From assembly GCF_041146395.1 (NCBI RefSeq), contig NC_090989.1:124805501-124869500 (forward strand): a DNA stretch of 64,000 bases. The letters are read 5' to 3'. This document shows, piece by piece, positions 35,725 through 48,903 of the stretch. The DNA comes from Eulemur rufifrons. Lineage: Eukaryota; Chordata; Mammalia; Primates; Lemuridae. Each line of letters starts with the position of its first letter. Within the stretch, counting starts at the first letter, position 1. The notes under the pieces are model-generated. The model was given only the letters and a program-made list of their open reading frames with translations, was not told where the DNA came from and did no database searches. The translations under genes and the position numbers were made by a program.

Positions 35725-36410
35725 CTAATTCAAACACATACACACACGTTTATGATTAGCTGGATTTGATTTCAGGCTACGTTTTTCATGTTTTTTCAAT
35801 TCAGATAAGAAAAACAGTAATATGAGATCTTAAAAGAATACATAATTATGTAAACATTTGTACAAATAGTTCGGCATTATATAATACAGTTATTTATAGT
35901 CATTTAGTTCTCTAATTCTAACCTGGGCATTGGGCTGTCATTGGTGTGGGATCATGAAGTGTGGGTCTTCAGACTCCCAACATGTGTAAAACTCAGCCAG
36001 TGTCGTGTTGTTTTGGAATGGGGGTAAGGATAGGAGGGGTCAAGCATTTATAAATTCCATAAATCCTTAAGAATTGTTCACAGGATCCAGGATGCAGTGT
36101 GGTGGAAGCTATTAACATGAAGGGCAGACTCTTCAAGGGGACAGTCATTAGGTCATACACCATTAGAATGGAAAGAAGTAGACATCATGAGGGAGGCCCT
36201 TCTAGAATATTCCTGGTATGCAGAACTGGACATGGTACAACCAGAAGGTAACAGTGAGGAGGAATCAGGAAAGGCTTTGTAGAGCTGGCAAATCTGTTTA
36301 TCTCCTTCACTCAGCCTTTCCAATTATGATTCATTTAATCACTGATAATGAGGCTTAAAAGCAAAATGTTAAGAATAATAATAAATCCAACAAGGTCCAT
36401 GGGACAACTA
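35725..36410. other. Intron DNA, nothing recognised
   Basis: No exon-like frame. AT-rich part at 35800-35930. Confidence 0.35.
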
Positions 36411-36860
36411 GTTGGATGATCAACAAACCCATTCCCTCTCCTTCCTAGGGCAGCAGCTGGACTATATTTCCAGCCTCCCTTGCAGTTTAGGTGATGCCAA
36501 GTGACTGGGGTCTAGCCAATGGGATGTACGTAGAAGTGATGTATACAATTTCCAGTGCATGCAGTATACTCCATTGCTCCCTCTTATCTGCCAGACAGAT
36601 GTAGAGGATCCAGGAAAAGGTTTTGAGGTCCTGGGGTAATGGGGACACTGACAGAAGGAGCCCACGTCCTGAAATAGCTGCATGCAGCAAAGCAAAACAT
36701 GCCTCCCCGCCACACACATACACACATATACACAAGGGCCCACATTCCCTTGTGACAGATAGCAGAAATAACCCTTTAATATGTCAGGCCGCTGAGACTT
36801 GGGGAGGAATGGTTTCACAGTTAACCTGCCTTCACTGATACAGACCATTTGCAGCACTGC
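36411..36860. mobile_element. LTR-like or MER-type repeat, unassigned
   Basis: gactatatttccagcctccc, ttgcagtttaggtgatgcc, ctagccaatgggatgtacgt are the words of a common old mammalian repeat also echoed at 44490-44920. Confidence 0.4.
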
Positions 36861-38335
36861 TACCTTATGGTGAAACCAGAAATGCTTTCAGACTATTTCT
36901 CTCAGGATTGAGGTGAGTTTTGCAAAGAGGTGGATGTCTAAGCTCAGTCATGTCTATCCTTTTATTTACTCTCTGTCAAAGCATGCAGGACAGGGCCACA
37001 CTGAGGGTCAGCTTCTCCTTCATCTGTGTGGCCAGGAACAATTAGGTTCTGCATCTTCCTCTAGATAGCAAGGTGCTGAGGATATGAAGATGTCTTGTTA
37101 GCCCCCAGGATATGAACATGTCATGCTCGTCAAGGGTTACTTTGAAAAAGAATTTTCTGTAACATATACTCATTACAGAGCTCTTCACTCTTTATGTTTG
37201 GGACTGTAGCATATCATCATAAACACTGTCTTTCAGAGTCAGCTACTGAGGAAAGAACTATGAAGAGCTGAATGTTTGTTTATGCTAATGTAACACACAC
37301 ACAAAAGAAACATGGGAACATTCCTAAGAGAAAGACAAAAAAATTCCTGAGAAGAAAAGCAAAAAGCATCCTCTCTTGTTCCTCTTATGGCAAAAGCAAC
37401 CCCAAATTGTGCTTTTTCCTGACTTAGAAATTCAAATCAACCAGACTGATTAAACAGCTACTACTGGAAAATCTCAACAAGCCATGTAGAGACACAAAGA
37501 TGACAAGGACACATCTTCAAAGAGCTTAAACCATATGTGGAAAGATAGATAAATGATTTTCAAATAAGAAAGAGCTCCAATAATATGTTTTAGGAATACA
37601 GGAAGACAAGATCCATTTCAAGGGAAAGGGACAGAGAGGACCTGATAAAGATAATGGCATTTGGCATTTTTGAGAGCATGAGTAAGACACTTCACTGGCA
37701 AAGAATCAGGGAAATGCAATCCAGTGCAAAGGAACAGTATGTACAAAGGCCCAGAGGTGGACAGCGCTTATCTCTGGAATTTTGCTCAAAGTCCCCACTC
37801 CCCAAAGATTAGAGAACACCCCCACCTCCAACGTGCAGCTGCACAGCATGTCTGAAACCCTGGAACTCCGTGCCACACGGAGGAGGCTGGCATGAAGAGT
37901 GAGTGCAGAGTTCCAACATTCAACATTCAGATCTACCTCACATGATCTTCAGATCTGAGTATTAACCAAACCAAATGGGCCTAATTAATCACCAAGAGCT
38001 GAGAAAACAGTGTAGACAAGGATGTGACACATCATTAGCTTTACTGGAAATCACATGAGGCAATTTGGAAAGCTTCTGAAACCCAGATCCATGGCAATGT
38101 GTCAGGAGATATGAGGAGGCTGAGATAACCCTAGGAGCATCAATTTTACCCCAAGAGTTGTGGGGAATTGCTAAGTTAGCGTACGTTATTTTTAAACCAC
38201 AGGAAACATGGGTGAAGTATATCATAAAGCATGGATTTTTAAAATAGTCTGAAAGACTTCAAACAAATTGAAACATTCCTCCAAGTCTGCACAAATTCAT
38301 ACTCCTCTGTCTTACAGGTGGTTCATGGGGAAAGT
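36861..38335. other. Intron DNA, diverged repeats
   Basis: 37480-37760 weakly resembles an ancient repeat. No coding evidence. Confidence 0.35.
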
Positions 38336-38339
38336 TCTG

Positions 38340-38455
38340 TGCAGCACTAAGAGATTAGGGTCAGGAACCTGGATCCTAGTCCTCGATCTGCCATAATTGG
38401 CTATGTGGCCTTAGATAAACCTCTGGCTTCAAATTCCTCAGCAACAGTTTTAGAT
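38340..38455 (+). repeat. MIR SINE
   Basis: acctggatcctagtcctcga, ggctatgtggccttagataa, acctctggcttcaaattcct. Confidence 0.55.
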
Positions 38456-39810
38456 AGGAGTCAATGCTGCTTAGTTCTCTTCCTACTCCAACACGGCCTC
38501 GTCCTAGGTTAATTACTGTCTTCTGTTATTGGCTTCTTGCTCAAGACGATGTGTCACCTTTTCTACTCTGAGCAGCTCAGAGCACGTAACTCTTCCATCT
38601 GTTGTTCTGCTTGCTGGAAAACTACCAAATTCAACTTAATTTGAATAGCTACAGAACTTGCATCTTTTTTTGAACTTTTCTTAGGAACAATAATTTTATG
38701 ATCATGCTTAAAATTTGTACTGTTCTTGCAAAAGAAAATGTGGGAACAAGTACACAAAAACACAGTGGAAGTCCACAGGGAAACTATGATTCAGTATTGA
38801 TTCATTTGTACCTACTCGTCACTACTAAATATGTAATTACGTTGACTTTGGACTTGCCAGCCTGGTCCTTGTCACTGATAAAGTAGACAAGATACTTCCT
38901 GAGAAAGTTCAAACAGAGAGATAGCATAGGAGGGAAGCCCAGTGTGAAGAGAGGAGAAAACTGGCTATACGATTCCCACTGCAAACTCTCATCAGCACCA
39001 GAGAAGGAAATACCAAAAGTGGAGTACTTTTAACATAACCCAAGAAATTGAGGCTGAAAGTTTTACTATAGTTTGAATCAGCACCTTTGGGAATTCCCTC
39101 AACCAACTTCATTACTAAATGTCCAGTTGTAGTTTGTGGGGACTAGTTGTGTACTAAAGACAGGAGTATACTGAGGGGAGAGGATATGGCATGGGGGGTT
39201 ACATCAACATCCTCCCTTGTTTACTAGACAGAAAGACACTTTCTCAAGGACTAAAATGATGACCCTCAAACCTCAGCCCCCCAATAGTAAAGAACTGCCC
39301 ATGATCCCTGACCTGGAGAGATGCATGGGGTTAATTCAATGCATCAACTGTTGTACTGAGCTGCCAGAGGGCAAGGGACAATGTTCTTTCCTGGGACTGA
39401 GTTGGGGGAGGCTCTTGTCTTGGAAAGATGGGAGTCAAGGGGGAAAAGCAAATGCTAGGGAGGAGGATTTGCTTTGGACAGAGGAAGAGCTAACTGGACC
39501 CTAAGGAGGGAGAGTTAGAAACCATCTGGCATCAAGCTGAGGTAAGGGATTGGGAAACAAGGAAAGAAAACTGGGAAAAGTAGGGGGAAGGAGACAGGGG
39601 GAGAGTAGCCATGTGACCTGTGACTGACCCCAGGAGCTGGAGTACAGTTTCAGCTCCTGCCAGTTGGCATGGTCCCACCAAAGGCTGCCATGAAGCAGCT
39701 GACTCTCCTTGGACTCCCCAGAAAGCATTAGGGGTCGGTATTGAGTTGAGGGTGTAGGTTGCAGAGGGGACTTGGGAACCAGACATATCGGAATGCAAAT
39801 TCCAGGACTG
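38456..39810. other. Intron DNA, nothing recognised
   Basis: Several overlapping short frames on both strands, none with family resemblance. Confidence 0.35.
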
Positions 39811-39814
39811 TGTA

Positions 39815-39904
39815 GCTTAGAACAAATCGTTTCACCTCTGACCTTCACTTACCTCATCTGGGAAATGTAGATTATCATTATTAACTTGTAGGATAGCTAC
39901 GAGG
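39815..39904 (+). repeat. MIR SINE fragment
   Basis: aacaaatcgtttcacctctg, cttacctcatctgggaaatg. Confidence 0.5.
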
Positions 39905-40090
39905 CTTAGATCAACACTGCTCAAACTTTAACGTTTATGCAAACTATCTGGGGACCTTGTTACAAATGCAGATCCTGACGATTATATCAAGGTCAGAGCT
40001 TGAAATTTAGCGTTTCTCACATCCTGGATGCTGCTGCTGCTGCTGCTGGTCTCTGGACCCCGTTTTCAATAGTGAGGGGTTAAGATGATA
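39905..40090. repeat. MER-type hAT MITE with a (GCT)n run
   Basis: tcaacactgctcaaacttta, aactatctggggaccttgtt and, inside, gctgctgctgctgctgctgg at about 40030-40050 where the family normally has a shorter 'tgctgctggt'. Confidence 0.6.
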
Positions 40091-40204
40091 AGGCATGTAG
40101 CGTGAGAGCTGAGGCTTCATAGGCAATCACGAAATGGAAGATATCAGATTTAATATATAGTTATGGGCAAACAGCATTCCTAAGGACATCGAGAAGATGG
40201 TAAG

Positions 40205-40360
40205 TGTCAGATGTCCCCGTAAGCACTATCTCTTATAATTCTCACAACAAACTTGTGAGTTTACCCCTACTTTACAGGGAATAAATTGAATCCTCAATTT
40301 CAAATAACATGACCGAATTACATAAGGAACAAAGGCAGCATTTGAAGCCTCATTTCCTAA
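40205..40360 (-). repeat. MIR SINE, antisense
   Basis: aagcactatctcttataatt, cacaacaaacttgtgagttt in MIR reverse order. Confidence 0.5.
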
Positions 40361-40534
40361 ATCCTTCCCTTGGTGGCTGGTCCTGGCCTTAGGCCATTAA
40401 CAATCTAATGCAGAACACAGCAGCCACAGGGCGGGTCACAGACAGAGGTCATCCGAAGCTGCAGAAGGGGCCTGTCTGGGTAACACAGTACTACCTTTCT
40501 TCAAAAACTAATGTCCTCAGCTTGTGATAGATGG

Positions 40535-40660
40535 GCTGATTACTTTGATTTGATGAGTCCACAGTATGTACGTGTATCAAAATATCATTTTGTACCCCAT
40601 ACCTATATGCAATTATTGCTTGTCAATTAAAAATAAAATAAATATATTTTGATTGTCCCC
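40535..40660 (+). mobile_element. L1 3' end fragment
   Basis: ttactttgatttgatgagtc, gtatcaaaatatcattttgt, cttgtcaattaaaaataaaa. Confidence 0.75.
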
Positions 40661-40999
40661 AAAAAATAAAAATAAGAAACAATATCCTACTGCAACTTTT
40701 CTGCATTCTGAAATTACACCAAAATAAAAAATTATCCGAAACTGTCTTTGGCCTTCCTCTTAATATTTTCATCTTCTAAAGATGATTTTTTTCCCCATGA
40801 TAGACAGCACTCTATTCCTTGAATTTTTTTTAAGAGCAATACACAGGAATTGATATAGGGCCAGTTCATAGACATATCTCACTGTTATTGTAAAGATAAA
40901 ATGCATAAATACAGGGGAAGACCTTGAAATTTTAAAGTATCTTCTTTTCCTGTTTTTGACCCTTGGACTCAAAAATCCCATTGCTAATGGGGAATTTCA

Positions 41000-41160
41000 G
41001 ACTTTGAGCAAATTATTTAACTTCTCTGTGTCTCAGTTTCATCATCTGAAAAATTAGCTCATAATAATACTTATCTTGTTGAGCTGTGGTAAGAATTAAA
41101 TGAATCAATAAGATATTAGAACAGTGCCTGGATCAATAAATGTGAACTATTTTCTTAGGC
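41000..41160 (+). repeat. MIR SINE
   Basis: gagcaaattatttaacttct, ctgtgtctcagtttcatcat, agaacagtgcctggatcaat. Confidence 0.75.
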
Positions 41161-42220
41161 TTTGTTTCAAGGGAACATGTGCTAGACTTTTTATGAAGAA
41201 AAATAAAATTTGAAACCTGGCACACAAATTGCATTTTCCCTATAATCCTCTCCTTTTTCACTTTAAAAAATGAATCTAAGGAAGTCTTGTGTTTTGAGAC
41301 ATAAGGCAATTAGTTCTTATGAATGGGATTAGGCATAGATAGTCCAAATGCTATAATGCAGTTTTATTTAGGGCTGAGACAACTCAATGGATGGCTTTTA
41401 AAAAGTCTTTTCAGTATGCACCACAGCCACTGAGAATGTTTAAATGGACTGAGAAGTTAGGACATCTGTTTATATTTCATTTCAAATTGAACAAACATCA
41501 TTTTCCCAGAAGAATCATGTGGGTGTTGTTCTGAAAATTAAAATATCATAGAGGTAAAAGACAAAAGCCCCACACATAATTAAAGAGAATCTTCAGGCAG
41601 GGAATTCAGAAGAAAACTCACAGGCTATTTTCACCCTCCTAACTGGATTCCTGTAAGGCTAAGGCACAGAGTGGGGGAGGTTAAGGGCTCCAATATGCCC
41701 ATTTGTGAAGAAATGAGGATTTTCTGTAAGGCCCTGAGAATGTCATTGTTGTTTTTATGGTTTTTCTCCTTACCAATGTCACCACAAATGAGGTCATTCA
41801 TTACATCTGAGCTGGCAGGCAACATTTAACATCCTTTCTAAATCATTAAATTTAAACAACACAGAGTTGTCTCCCAGCATCCTGCAGCAAGAGTATGTCC
41901 AAAAAATGAAAAGGAAAGCAGATAGAAATGACAGAACTGGAGTACAAGTATATCCAAACCAGCAAGTTCTCACATACCATTACATCCTTTTATTCAGAAC
42001 CTAAAGCAACTAACAGGGCAAGAACATGATGACAAAGGATCATCTGTATATCAGATCCAAATACTGTCTGCTGCCCAGGATCCCCTCTCAAAGAGCAACA
42101 CTAATGATCACCGGAGGGGATGTAATTGCATCCTGGGAATCACTCTCCAAATGTTGAAGAAATGCATTCCTGAGAAACAGATGCCTTGATAATTGCAGCT
42201 GGAAGTCTTGATAACAAACA
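41161..42220. other. Intron DNA, nothing recognised
   Basis: No exon or repeat that I can name. Confidence 0.35.
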
Positions 42221-42224
42221 GTTG

Positions 42225-42370
42225 CTACCCTCTCTCCATTTTCCACCTGAGCAAAGTGAGATCCATAAAGGTGAAGACTTGTTCAAAGGCAACTCGTTAT
42301 TGATGGAAGAGCCAAATACAAAAGCTACATCTCTAATTTAAATTCTTATACCCTGCCTCTATTAATCCAT
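42225..42370 (-). repeat. MIR SINE, antisense, weak
   Basis: ctgagcaaagtgagatccat, aagacttgttcaaaggcaac. Confidence 0.4.
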
Positions 42371-42829
42371 CCAAGAAGTAATTGAGAATGCCCCTGCGCA
42401 GACATCTTGCTGGGTAAAAGGGATGTAACAGTGAACAAGGAACCCATCCTCCTCTGTATTTTAACTTTGTTTCTCAACCCAAGATACTTTATCCATCCTT
42501 CCCAACAGTTTGCAAGCTGTCACAACTTTATATATTGATTCTTAGAGGCATCTTCTGAGCTGCGTCAACAAAATCTCTCACCTACCACTTCTGCTACACA
42601 CTCAACCTTCAGAGAAAATTAAACAGTCTGGCACAGCTGAATTCATTAGCTATTAAGTTGAACCATGTGACAGTTCAATTTTTGCAGGTCAAAAATGGTT
42701 AAATATTGGCAATGTCCCATGGTTCAACCTAACATTCATGAGCAGCCTGGAAAATCTTAACAGAATCACCCTTCCTTTCGATAAATCATCCCAGATGGTT
42801 CATAAAAATGTGCTTCGTGGGTTTCAGTT

Positions 42830-43265
42830 AGAAAACTGAAGTCTGTAGAATAGATAAATGGATAAATTGCAGTGTATACATACAATGTAATGCTGCACAG
42901 GAATAACAAAGAACAAATTACCCATATACACAACATGATGAACAAGGAGAACAGACATTACGTTGATTGGAAGAAGCTAGATAGAAACGAATGCATGCTG
43001 TATGACTCAATTTATGTGTAGGTTCAGAACAGGCAAAAACTATTTGATTGTGATAAAACTCAAAGAGCAGTTACCCTGGGGAGTGTATGATTGGGGAAAA
43101 CTTATAAGACACTGAATATGTTCTGTATCTTGAACCATGTCTTGGTCACAGGGATTTAAACATATGTAAAAACACGTCTAATTGTACACTTAAAACCATT
43201 ACACTTTTCCACTTTGTTATATGGGTATGTATACTATATCCTAGTACAAAGAAAATTATAGTTTA
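42830..43265 (+). mobile_element. Old L1 3' end
   Basis: tagataaatggataaattgc, gcatgctgtatgactcaatt, aaacacgtctaattgtacac, ttaaaaccattacacttttc. Confidence 0.65.
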
Positions 43266-43284
43266 TGACCCCCAAGGATACAGT

Positions 43285-43505
43285 TTAGCATACTGGCTAA
43301 GCACAGGCTTTGAAGGCAGATAATATCAGTCTGCCACTAGCTAGCTCTTATATTTCACCCTAGATGATACACTTAACCTCTCTAAGCCTTGCTTTTCTTA
43401 TCCCTGAAATATAAATAAACAATAACACCTACCTTATAGGGTTTTGGGAATCATTAACTAAGAATGTTTACAAGGCACATAGGACAGGGTAGGCACAGAA
43501 TGGCC
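43285..43505 (+). repeat. MIR SINE next to the C1 exon
   Basis: taagcacaggctttgaaggc, gatacacttaacctctctaa, aataacacctaccttatagg. It ends about 190 bases from the C1 donor. Confidence 0.75.
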
Positions 43506-43692
43506 AGTCGGTTTTAGGAGTCACACTAGCAGTAGAGTCTACACTGAGACCCCTCACTCCTTGCATACACACCAATTTCTGGGGAATTCTTCCTCTGAAC
43601 AACTCTCACTCCTCATATGGTCCTTGGTGGAGAAGTAGGGACCAGCTGTTAACCCCCCAACCCCCTGCCCACTAGTGGATCCCCCTGTGTAC

Positions 43693-44231
43693 CAGCAGGG
43701 CATCTGGGAGGTTGTGCTCTTCCGTGAAGGTGATGACCACAGGGATGATGTCCACTGCACCAAGCTCCAGTGTAGCCGTGCTGATGGAAGCTGCATCATA
43801 GGTCCAGCCTGCCTGGAAGAACACAGCCACCTTCCTCATGAGAAGGCCCGAGCGCACACGTTTGAACACGTGTCTTGCCACAAACATCATGGTGGCCCCG
43901 AGGTTCCTGCGGCCCAATGACCGCTCCAGGGGGATTTTCCTGACAGCTTCCAGGAGTGCATGCTGCCTCTTGTAGTCTGAGAAACGAACCAGGTAATCTG
44001 TTTTGGTATTGTAGGAAATGATGGCCACTCGGGCACCTGTTGGGCAGTTACTCTCACTTATTTCCATCTTCATCAACAGAGATAATAAAATGCCTCTCAT
44101 CCTCTCAAAATCCAACTGGGAGACGTCATTTGACATGTCCAAGGCAAAGACCACTTCAGTCGGGAACACTGGACATTTGGAAATACCTTCGTACAATGAA
44201 TACACAGATTTAAGATTTTTCTGCAATGTCT
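43693..44231 (-). CDS. COL6A4: COL6A4 first C-terminal VWA domain (C1), main exon
   Basis: A 539-base exon of two bases plus 179 codons. The acceptor is cctgtttag and the donor gtacac (weak). A VWA core begins with the strand TEVVFALDMSNDV and continues through GARVAIISYNT, RRNLGATMMF, VAVFFQAGWTYD and VDIIPVVITF. The metal-site motif DxSxS is changed to D-M-S-N-D, and the usual third aspartate loop reads QAGWTYD, so metal binding is doubtful. Such degeneration is plausible for the C-terminal collagen VI VWA domains. The exon ends in LPDALL, and the next exon supplies the rest of the domain ([11 protein letters not shown]). The domain would act in chain assembly outside the cell. Confidence 0.9.
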
Positions 44232-44489
44232 CTAAACAGGGGAGGATTTAAGTGAATAAAAATGAATACTATTTACCTTTTGCACAAGCTAGAAGGGAAA
44301 TTATTTTGGAGAGAAAAGAAAACATTGTTAGTTTATGTAAGCAGTGGCATCTTTTCCACATGTATGCTTCAGTATGGAAGACCATCTTTTCTTAAAATTG
44401 AAGCATGGCCTTCTCAAACTCCTGCCTGATCATGGCAGAGACCACTACCTGTTCCCCAATATCCCTTCCCCCTTTTTCTATAGTAATAG

Positions 44490-44930
44490 AACCCCCAATT
44501 TCTGAGTAGGCATATGGCTGCCTGGAGCAAACATTACATTTCCCAATAGAATAGCCATTTTACCAAGCTCTGGATGACAGAACAAGAAACATGGAAGGTG
44601 CAGCTTCAAAAAAGTATCCCCCTCCTCTCCCTTCCTTTCCCTGCTGGCTGACATGTAGACATGATGGCTAAAGCTTGATAAAGTTCTTGGATTATGAGGT
44701 GATTTGGGGAATAGAGCACCCCCCCCCCCACACACACACACACACAATGGCAGAACAAGAAGATAAAAAGAGATTGCATCCCCAAACACCCAGGGCCTCA
44801 TATCAACCTGCACTGACTACTTCCAGGCTTTGATTGGGGAAATACATTTGTGCCACTGTGCACAAATCCTTGTGCCACTGAGGATTTAGGTCACATTCAA
44901 CTGAACTTAAATCTAACTAATACATTGAGC
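44490..44930. mobile_element. LTR-like repeat, unassigned
   Basis: Similar in outline to 36411-36860 (gctggctgacatgtagacat, ttggattatgaggtgatttg). Confidence 0.35.
44719..44746. repeat. C11 run followed by (CA)n
   Basis: A homopolymer of C runs directly into an AC microsatellite. Confidence 0.9.
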
Positions 44931-45169
44931 TATGCTGAAATTATATAATATATATTTCATATATATAATAGATGTATACACACATATAAAATTATGTTCA
45001 TTATAAATTATATATATTATGTATAAGTGTGTGTACACAAGTAATATATTTTACGGAAAATATTAGAAAAACAAAAAATTAAATTACTCTTAATTTATCA
45101 TATATATTTATATATACAGATGTATTTATAATTTTTTCATTTTATTTTATAAAACTTGGAGCCTAGGTT

Positions 45170-45640
45170 ATATTCTATTCTTAATCTTTTCACTTAACAT
45201 ATGATGATATTTTGCCATCAATAAATTTAGAGCAATATCATCTACTCTATTACATTTCTTCATCCCTTTGTGATGAGCATACTTGTACATGCATCTGTGC
45301 ATATTTGTCTAATTATAGTCCTAAATAAATCTCTACAATTATGGGTTTTTATACATATAGTCCAATTGCTCTTCAGAAAAGCTGTACCAGTTTACACTCC
45401 CATCAGCAGTGTGTACTCTTATGCATTTCCCAATTTGGATAGGGATTTTTCTGTCATTTTGGAAATATTTTCAATACAAGAAACAAAAAGAGTATCTCAT
45501 TATTTTAATTTGTATCCTCTGACTTCTTGCAAGGTTGAACATTTTCAGAGGTTTATCGTTCATTTGTATTTTTTCTTTTCTGAATCCCCCATTCATGTTG
45601 TTTGCCCATTTTCAATTGAAAGGATTTGTCTTTTATATTC
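45170..45640 (-). mobile_element. Old LINE-1, antisense
   Basis: agctgtaccagtttacactc, ccatcagcagtgtgtactct, aagagtatctcattatttta. Confidence 0.6.
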
Positions 45641-46094
45641 AGGTTTAGCTATTATGAAACATCTGTATGGGTAGGTAAAAATGATTGAGTGGCAGCAAGT
45701 TTTTATGTTTTAACTTGATGTAAAGGGACTTTAACGTTTTTATATGGTCAACTCTGATACGTTTTTCCTTTTTGGTCACACTGATGGTATTATTCTTTAT
45801 GATTTCTAGGGAAAAAAGGGTTCCAGAATCTCCCTGAAGAGCCACTGGATGGGAACAGACAGAACACGGAAAGGTTAGGGTAATAAGGGTAGGATGATTG
45901 TGGAGAAAACCCAAACGTCCAAACTAAACAATTTGCCAAGTCAACGTTCTCACCCCTCTGCCAGTAAGTGGAGAAATGTATGTATTGTAAGATGCAAATA
46001 TCCTGGAATGCATTGAAGATAGTAAATAAATTCCAATCTAAGAGTGTGACAAAACATTACTTAAGATTTGATGATTCATAATTCCATTTTTAAA

Positions 46095-46235
46095 ACATAA
46101 ACGTACCCTTATAACCATGATTCAAGCCTGACAAAATTGATACATGGAACCAAAAACATTTGTACCCCTATGGTATTTTGAAATACAAAAATAAAACATT
46201 TTAATAATAAAAAAATAAATGTAAATAAAATAAGA
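46095..46235 (+). mobile_element. Strepsirrhine-type L1 tail, 5' truncated
   Basis: acatttgtacccctatggta, ttttgaaatacaaaaataaa. Confidence 0.7.
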
Positions 46236-46631
46236 CACATTTCTTTACCAAGGGTCACCTTGGTCCCTCTTGTTTAAATGTATGTCATAAAAAAAACAAA
46301 GCTCCTATTTGTTTTGTGTTAAGCATCAAGACTCAGACATGCAGGTGTGCAATGATCATCACACTTCATGGGACACAACATTGTTGGGTGGAATTTTTCT
46401 TCTTTGTTGAGATGGCATGCCTTTCAAACCACTTCATTTCTGAGGACACATTGGGAAAGATTACTTACCTAGGAAGGGACTGAGCCCAACGCATTCATTT
46501 ACAAGAGCCTTTCACAATGGACAAGGCACCTCCCAAACCTCAGTCAAACCCTCAGGTGTATTATGCCCCAGTCCATGATCCACCCCCACTCCATACCACT
46601 AGCTCCTTCTGAGCTTTCCCAAACAACTTAC

Positions 46632-46668
46632 GACAGTTTTCTCGCGTGAAATCAACAATTTTGCAAGG
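46632..46668 (-). CDS. COL6A4: COL6A4 short linker exon with two Cys, 37 bp
   Basis: Encodes PCKIVDFTRENC plus the first base of the next codon (phase 1). The acceptor is tctttctaacag and the donor gtaagt. The leftover C joins with AG from the next exon to give Gln, so the phase matches. Two cysteines just after the helix could take part in inter-chain disulfides; that role is inferred. Confidence 0.82.
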
Positions 46669-47664
46669 CTGTTAGAAAGATGGAAAAAGACAGGGAAAAG
46701 GAAAAAGTATTTAACTTGAAGCATATTTTTCTTCACCTTTGTGACTTAGAAATGTCATATGAATGCTACCAGCGCCTATCTGAAGCTTTTTAATCTGCAA
46801 CAGAAAACCCAAAACATGTCAGAGCAGATGAAACTATCCAACAATTGTATTTTTGAATCCAGTGGATATTTTAAAGTGTTTAAAAGATTTTATATACAAT
46901 ATAGTGCCCATATTATTAAAGATCTGTAGATAAGGGGTGCCCATTTTTTTTTTATCTGCCTCAGAAAGCAATGGAATCAAACCTGGTTTTGAAGAAGTTT
47001 AAATACAGAAATGTCAGCAGAGAACACAGGGAAATTCTTTAAATTCTCTGACCTCTATATTTGCAATTCCTGTAACACTTCTTCAGAATGGCTCCCAAAA
47101 TAGGAACCCCCAGCATCTCCCCTAGCAATTCTGCTCCTTCGCCCTGATCCCTTCCTCTCTGCTCTCCTCTTCCCTCGACCCCTGGCCCCATCACTCCCTG
47201 CTCCTCAGTTGCTTTCACCTCCCCCGCCCCCTGCATAATAGTGTCAATATTTCTGTACTTGGGAGATGAAAAGCCATCATAACTGGAGATTATTTTCAGG
47301 TATACCATGAGACACAAAAACCTGTACTATCTGTGTGTTGGTTTAGAAATGCTTTAAAAACAATTTTTGAGCTTTACAAAAAGGCACATTACAGAAAGGT
47401 AGTAGCCTCAAAGTCTTTTTCTTTTTTTCATGTCAGCTAGTGTTACTCAGAAACATCTAGACTCCCTGCTGGATTTAAAATATTAAAATATTTTTATTTG
47501 ACTTGGTTAAAACATTTCAAAGTAAAGCCTCTAAACTTAAAGTACTAACAGAATTTGTAAGAGGAAAAACTAAAGAATCTTTACAAAAAAGATTTCTATT
47601 TTGTGAAAGCTGAAAGCTCTATGTTCTGAAAATAATAAAGTTTAGAATTAAACTCTTCACCTAC

Positions 47665-47700
47665 CGTCATATCTATCAAACCTCTGGGACCCTTGATGCC
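47665..47700 (-). CDS. COL6A4: COL6A4 exon at the C-terminal end of the triple helix, 36 bp
   Basis: Twelve codons, GIKGPRGLIDMT. The acceptor is ttctttccag and the donor gtaggt. The Gly-X-Y pattern stops after the third Gly, so this exon marks the end of the helix and the start of the C-terminal non-collagenous part. Phase 0 at both ends. Confidence 0.85.
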
Positions 47701-48189
47701 CTGGAAAGAACAGAAACTTGGGTTTAAATGAAAGACTCTAAAGTCCAACATATTTTTCTGCAGAGTTGGCAAGAGATTCTGTGAAATTTCACCATGCTGC
47801 ATAGACCACCTTCTGCCCTTCACTCCTTGCCCTGGAGTTCTGTCTGACTACTTAAGGAAGAAGGCCAGAGTGCCTAAGAGGTGTCTCCTGAACCTTGTAG
47901 TCCAGGAGGCCTAGATAGATGATACATACAGACTCTTAGCAGACCAGGTCATTTTGAAACTAAGCCATAGTTTAGGATCAAATTCAGGAAAAGGAAAGGC
48001 CATTCAAGATGCCAGGAGCACTCATGGACAGTTCTAAAGGAGACTCCAGTCCTTCACCTATCCCTTCTCTTAGAGCCACCCAGCGTCACCGTTTCTGCCC
48101 TAATACTGAACAAGTCTTCCCAGGAATCCTTCAGGTAAGAGCTGCCTGACTCCAGCCACTTTGAGAGCCTAGAGATCATTGCTCTCATT

Positions 48190-48300
48190 TAGAGGCCACA
48201 AGGTAGTAATTTGTGACCTCAGGCAGGTCACTACAATCCTCTCAGCCTTTGTTTCCTCACCTGTAAAATGGGCATGGTCCTTCTTTCTCTAAGATTTTTG
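48190..48300 (+). repeat. MIR SINE fragment
   Basis: cctcaggcaggtcactacaa, tttgtttcctcacctgtaaa. Confidence 0.65.
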
Positions 48301-48903
48301 ATTCTCTGACTTTGTTGCATCTCTCCAGTAAACCCTAAACTGCTTTGAGACTACCAGGTTCAACCCACAGCTGACCTACTGTGCCATCCCTCATGGAAGG
48401 ACAGCCTGGCCTCCAAGGACAAGGCACCGGGCAGAACAATCATGGCCTCAGAGTCTTTCCTCTCATATCAAACAACCTTCTAGGGAATTTTAAAAATATC
48501 TGTGGGTTTGCAACCCTGTTGGTTCAGTTAAGATTATATAAATGTTATATTTTTTAGGCTTTTCTTCTGGTTTTTTTTGCATAAATGTAGTTGCTTGTCT
48601 TGTTTGCATTGATTACACTCACTCTCCTGTGAATTTTATGTACTGTTTCACATATTTAGATAGATTCAGAAATCTCCAGCAACTCCAATATCTTCCCTAT
48701 GTTCAAATAAAAAATATGTATTGAATAAATATATTGTATAAAGACTTGAAGCTAATGTCCTCTAAAGCAATTTTGGCCCATTCCCTGTGTGGATCCTCTT
48801 GTGTGTCCGAAATGTCCATTTCTTCTTTAGAGATGCCTCTTATCAAACTCTTATTCATTTTTATACAAAGGCTAAAATTGGAAAGGAGAAAGGTACATGT
48901 TAC

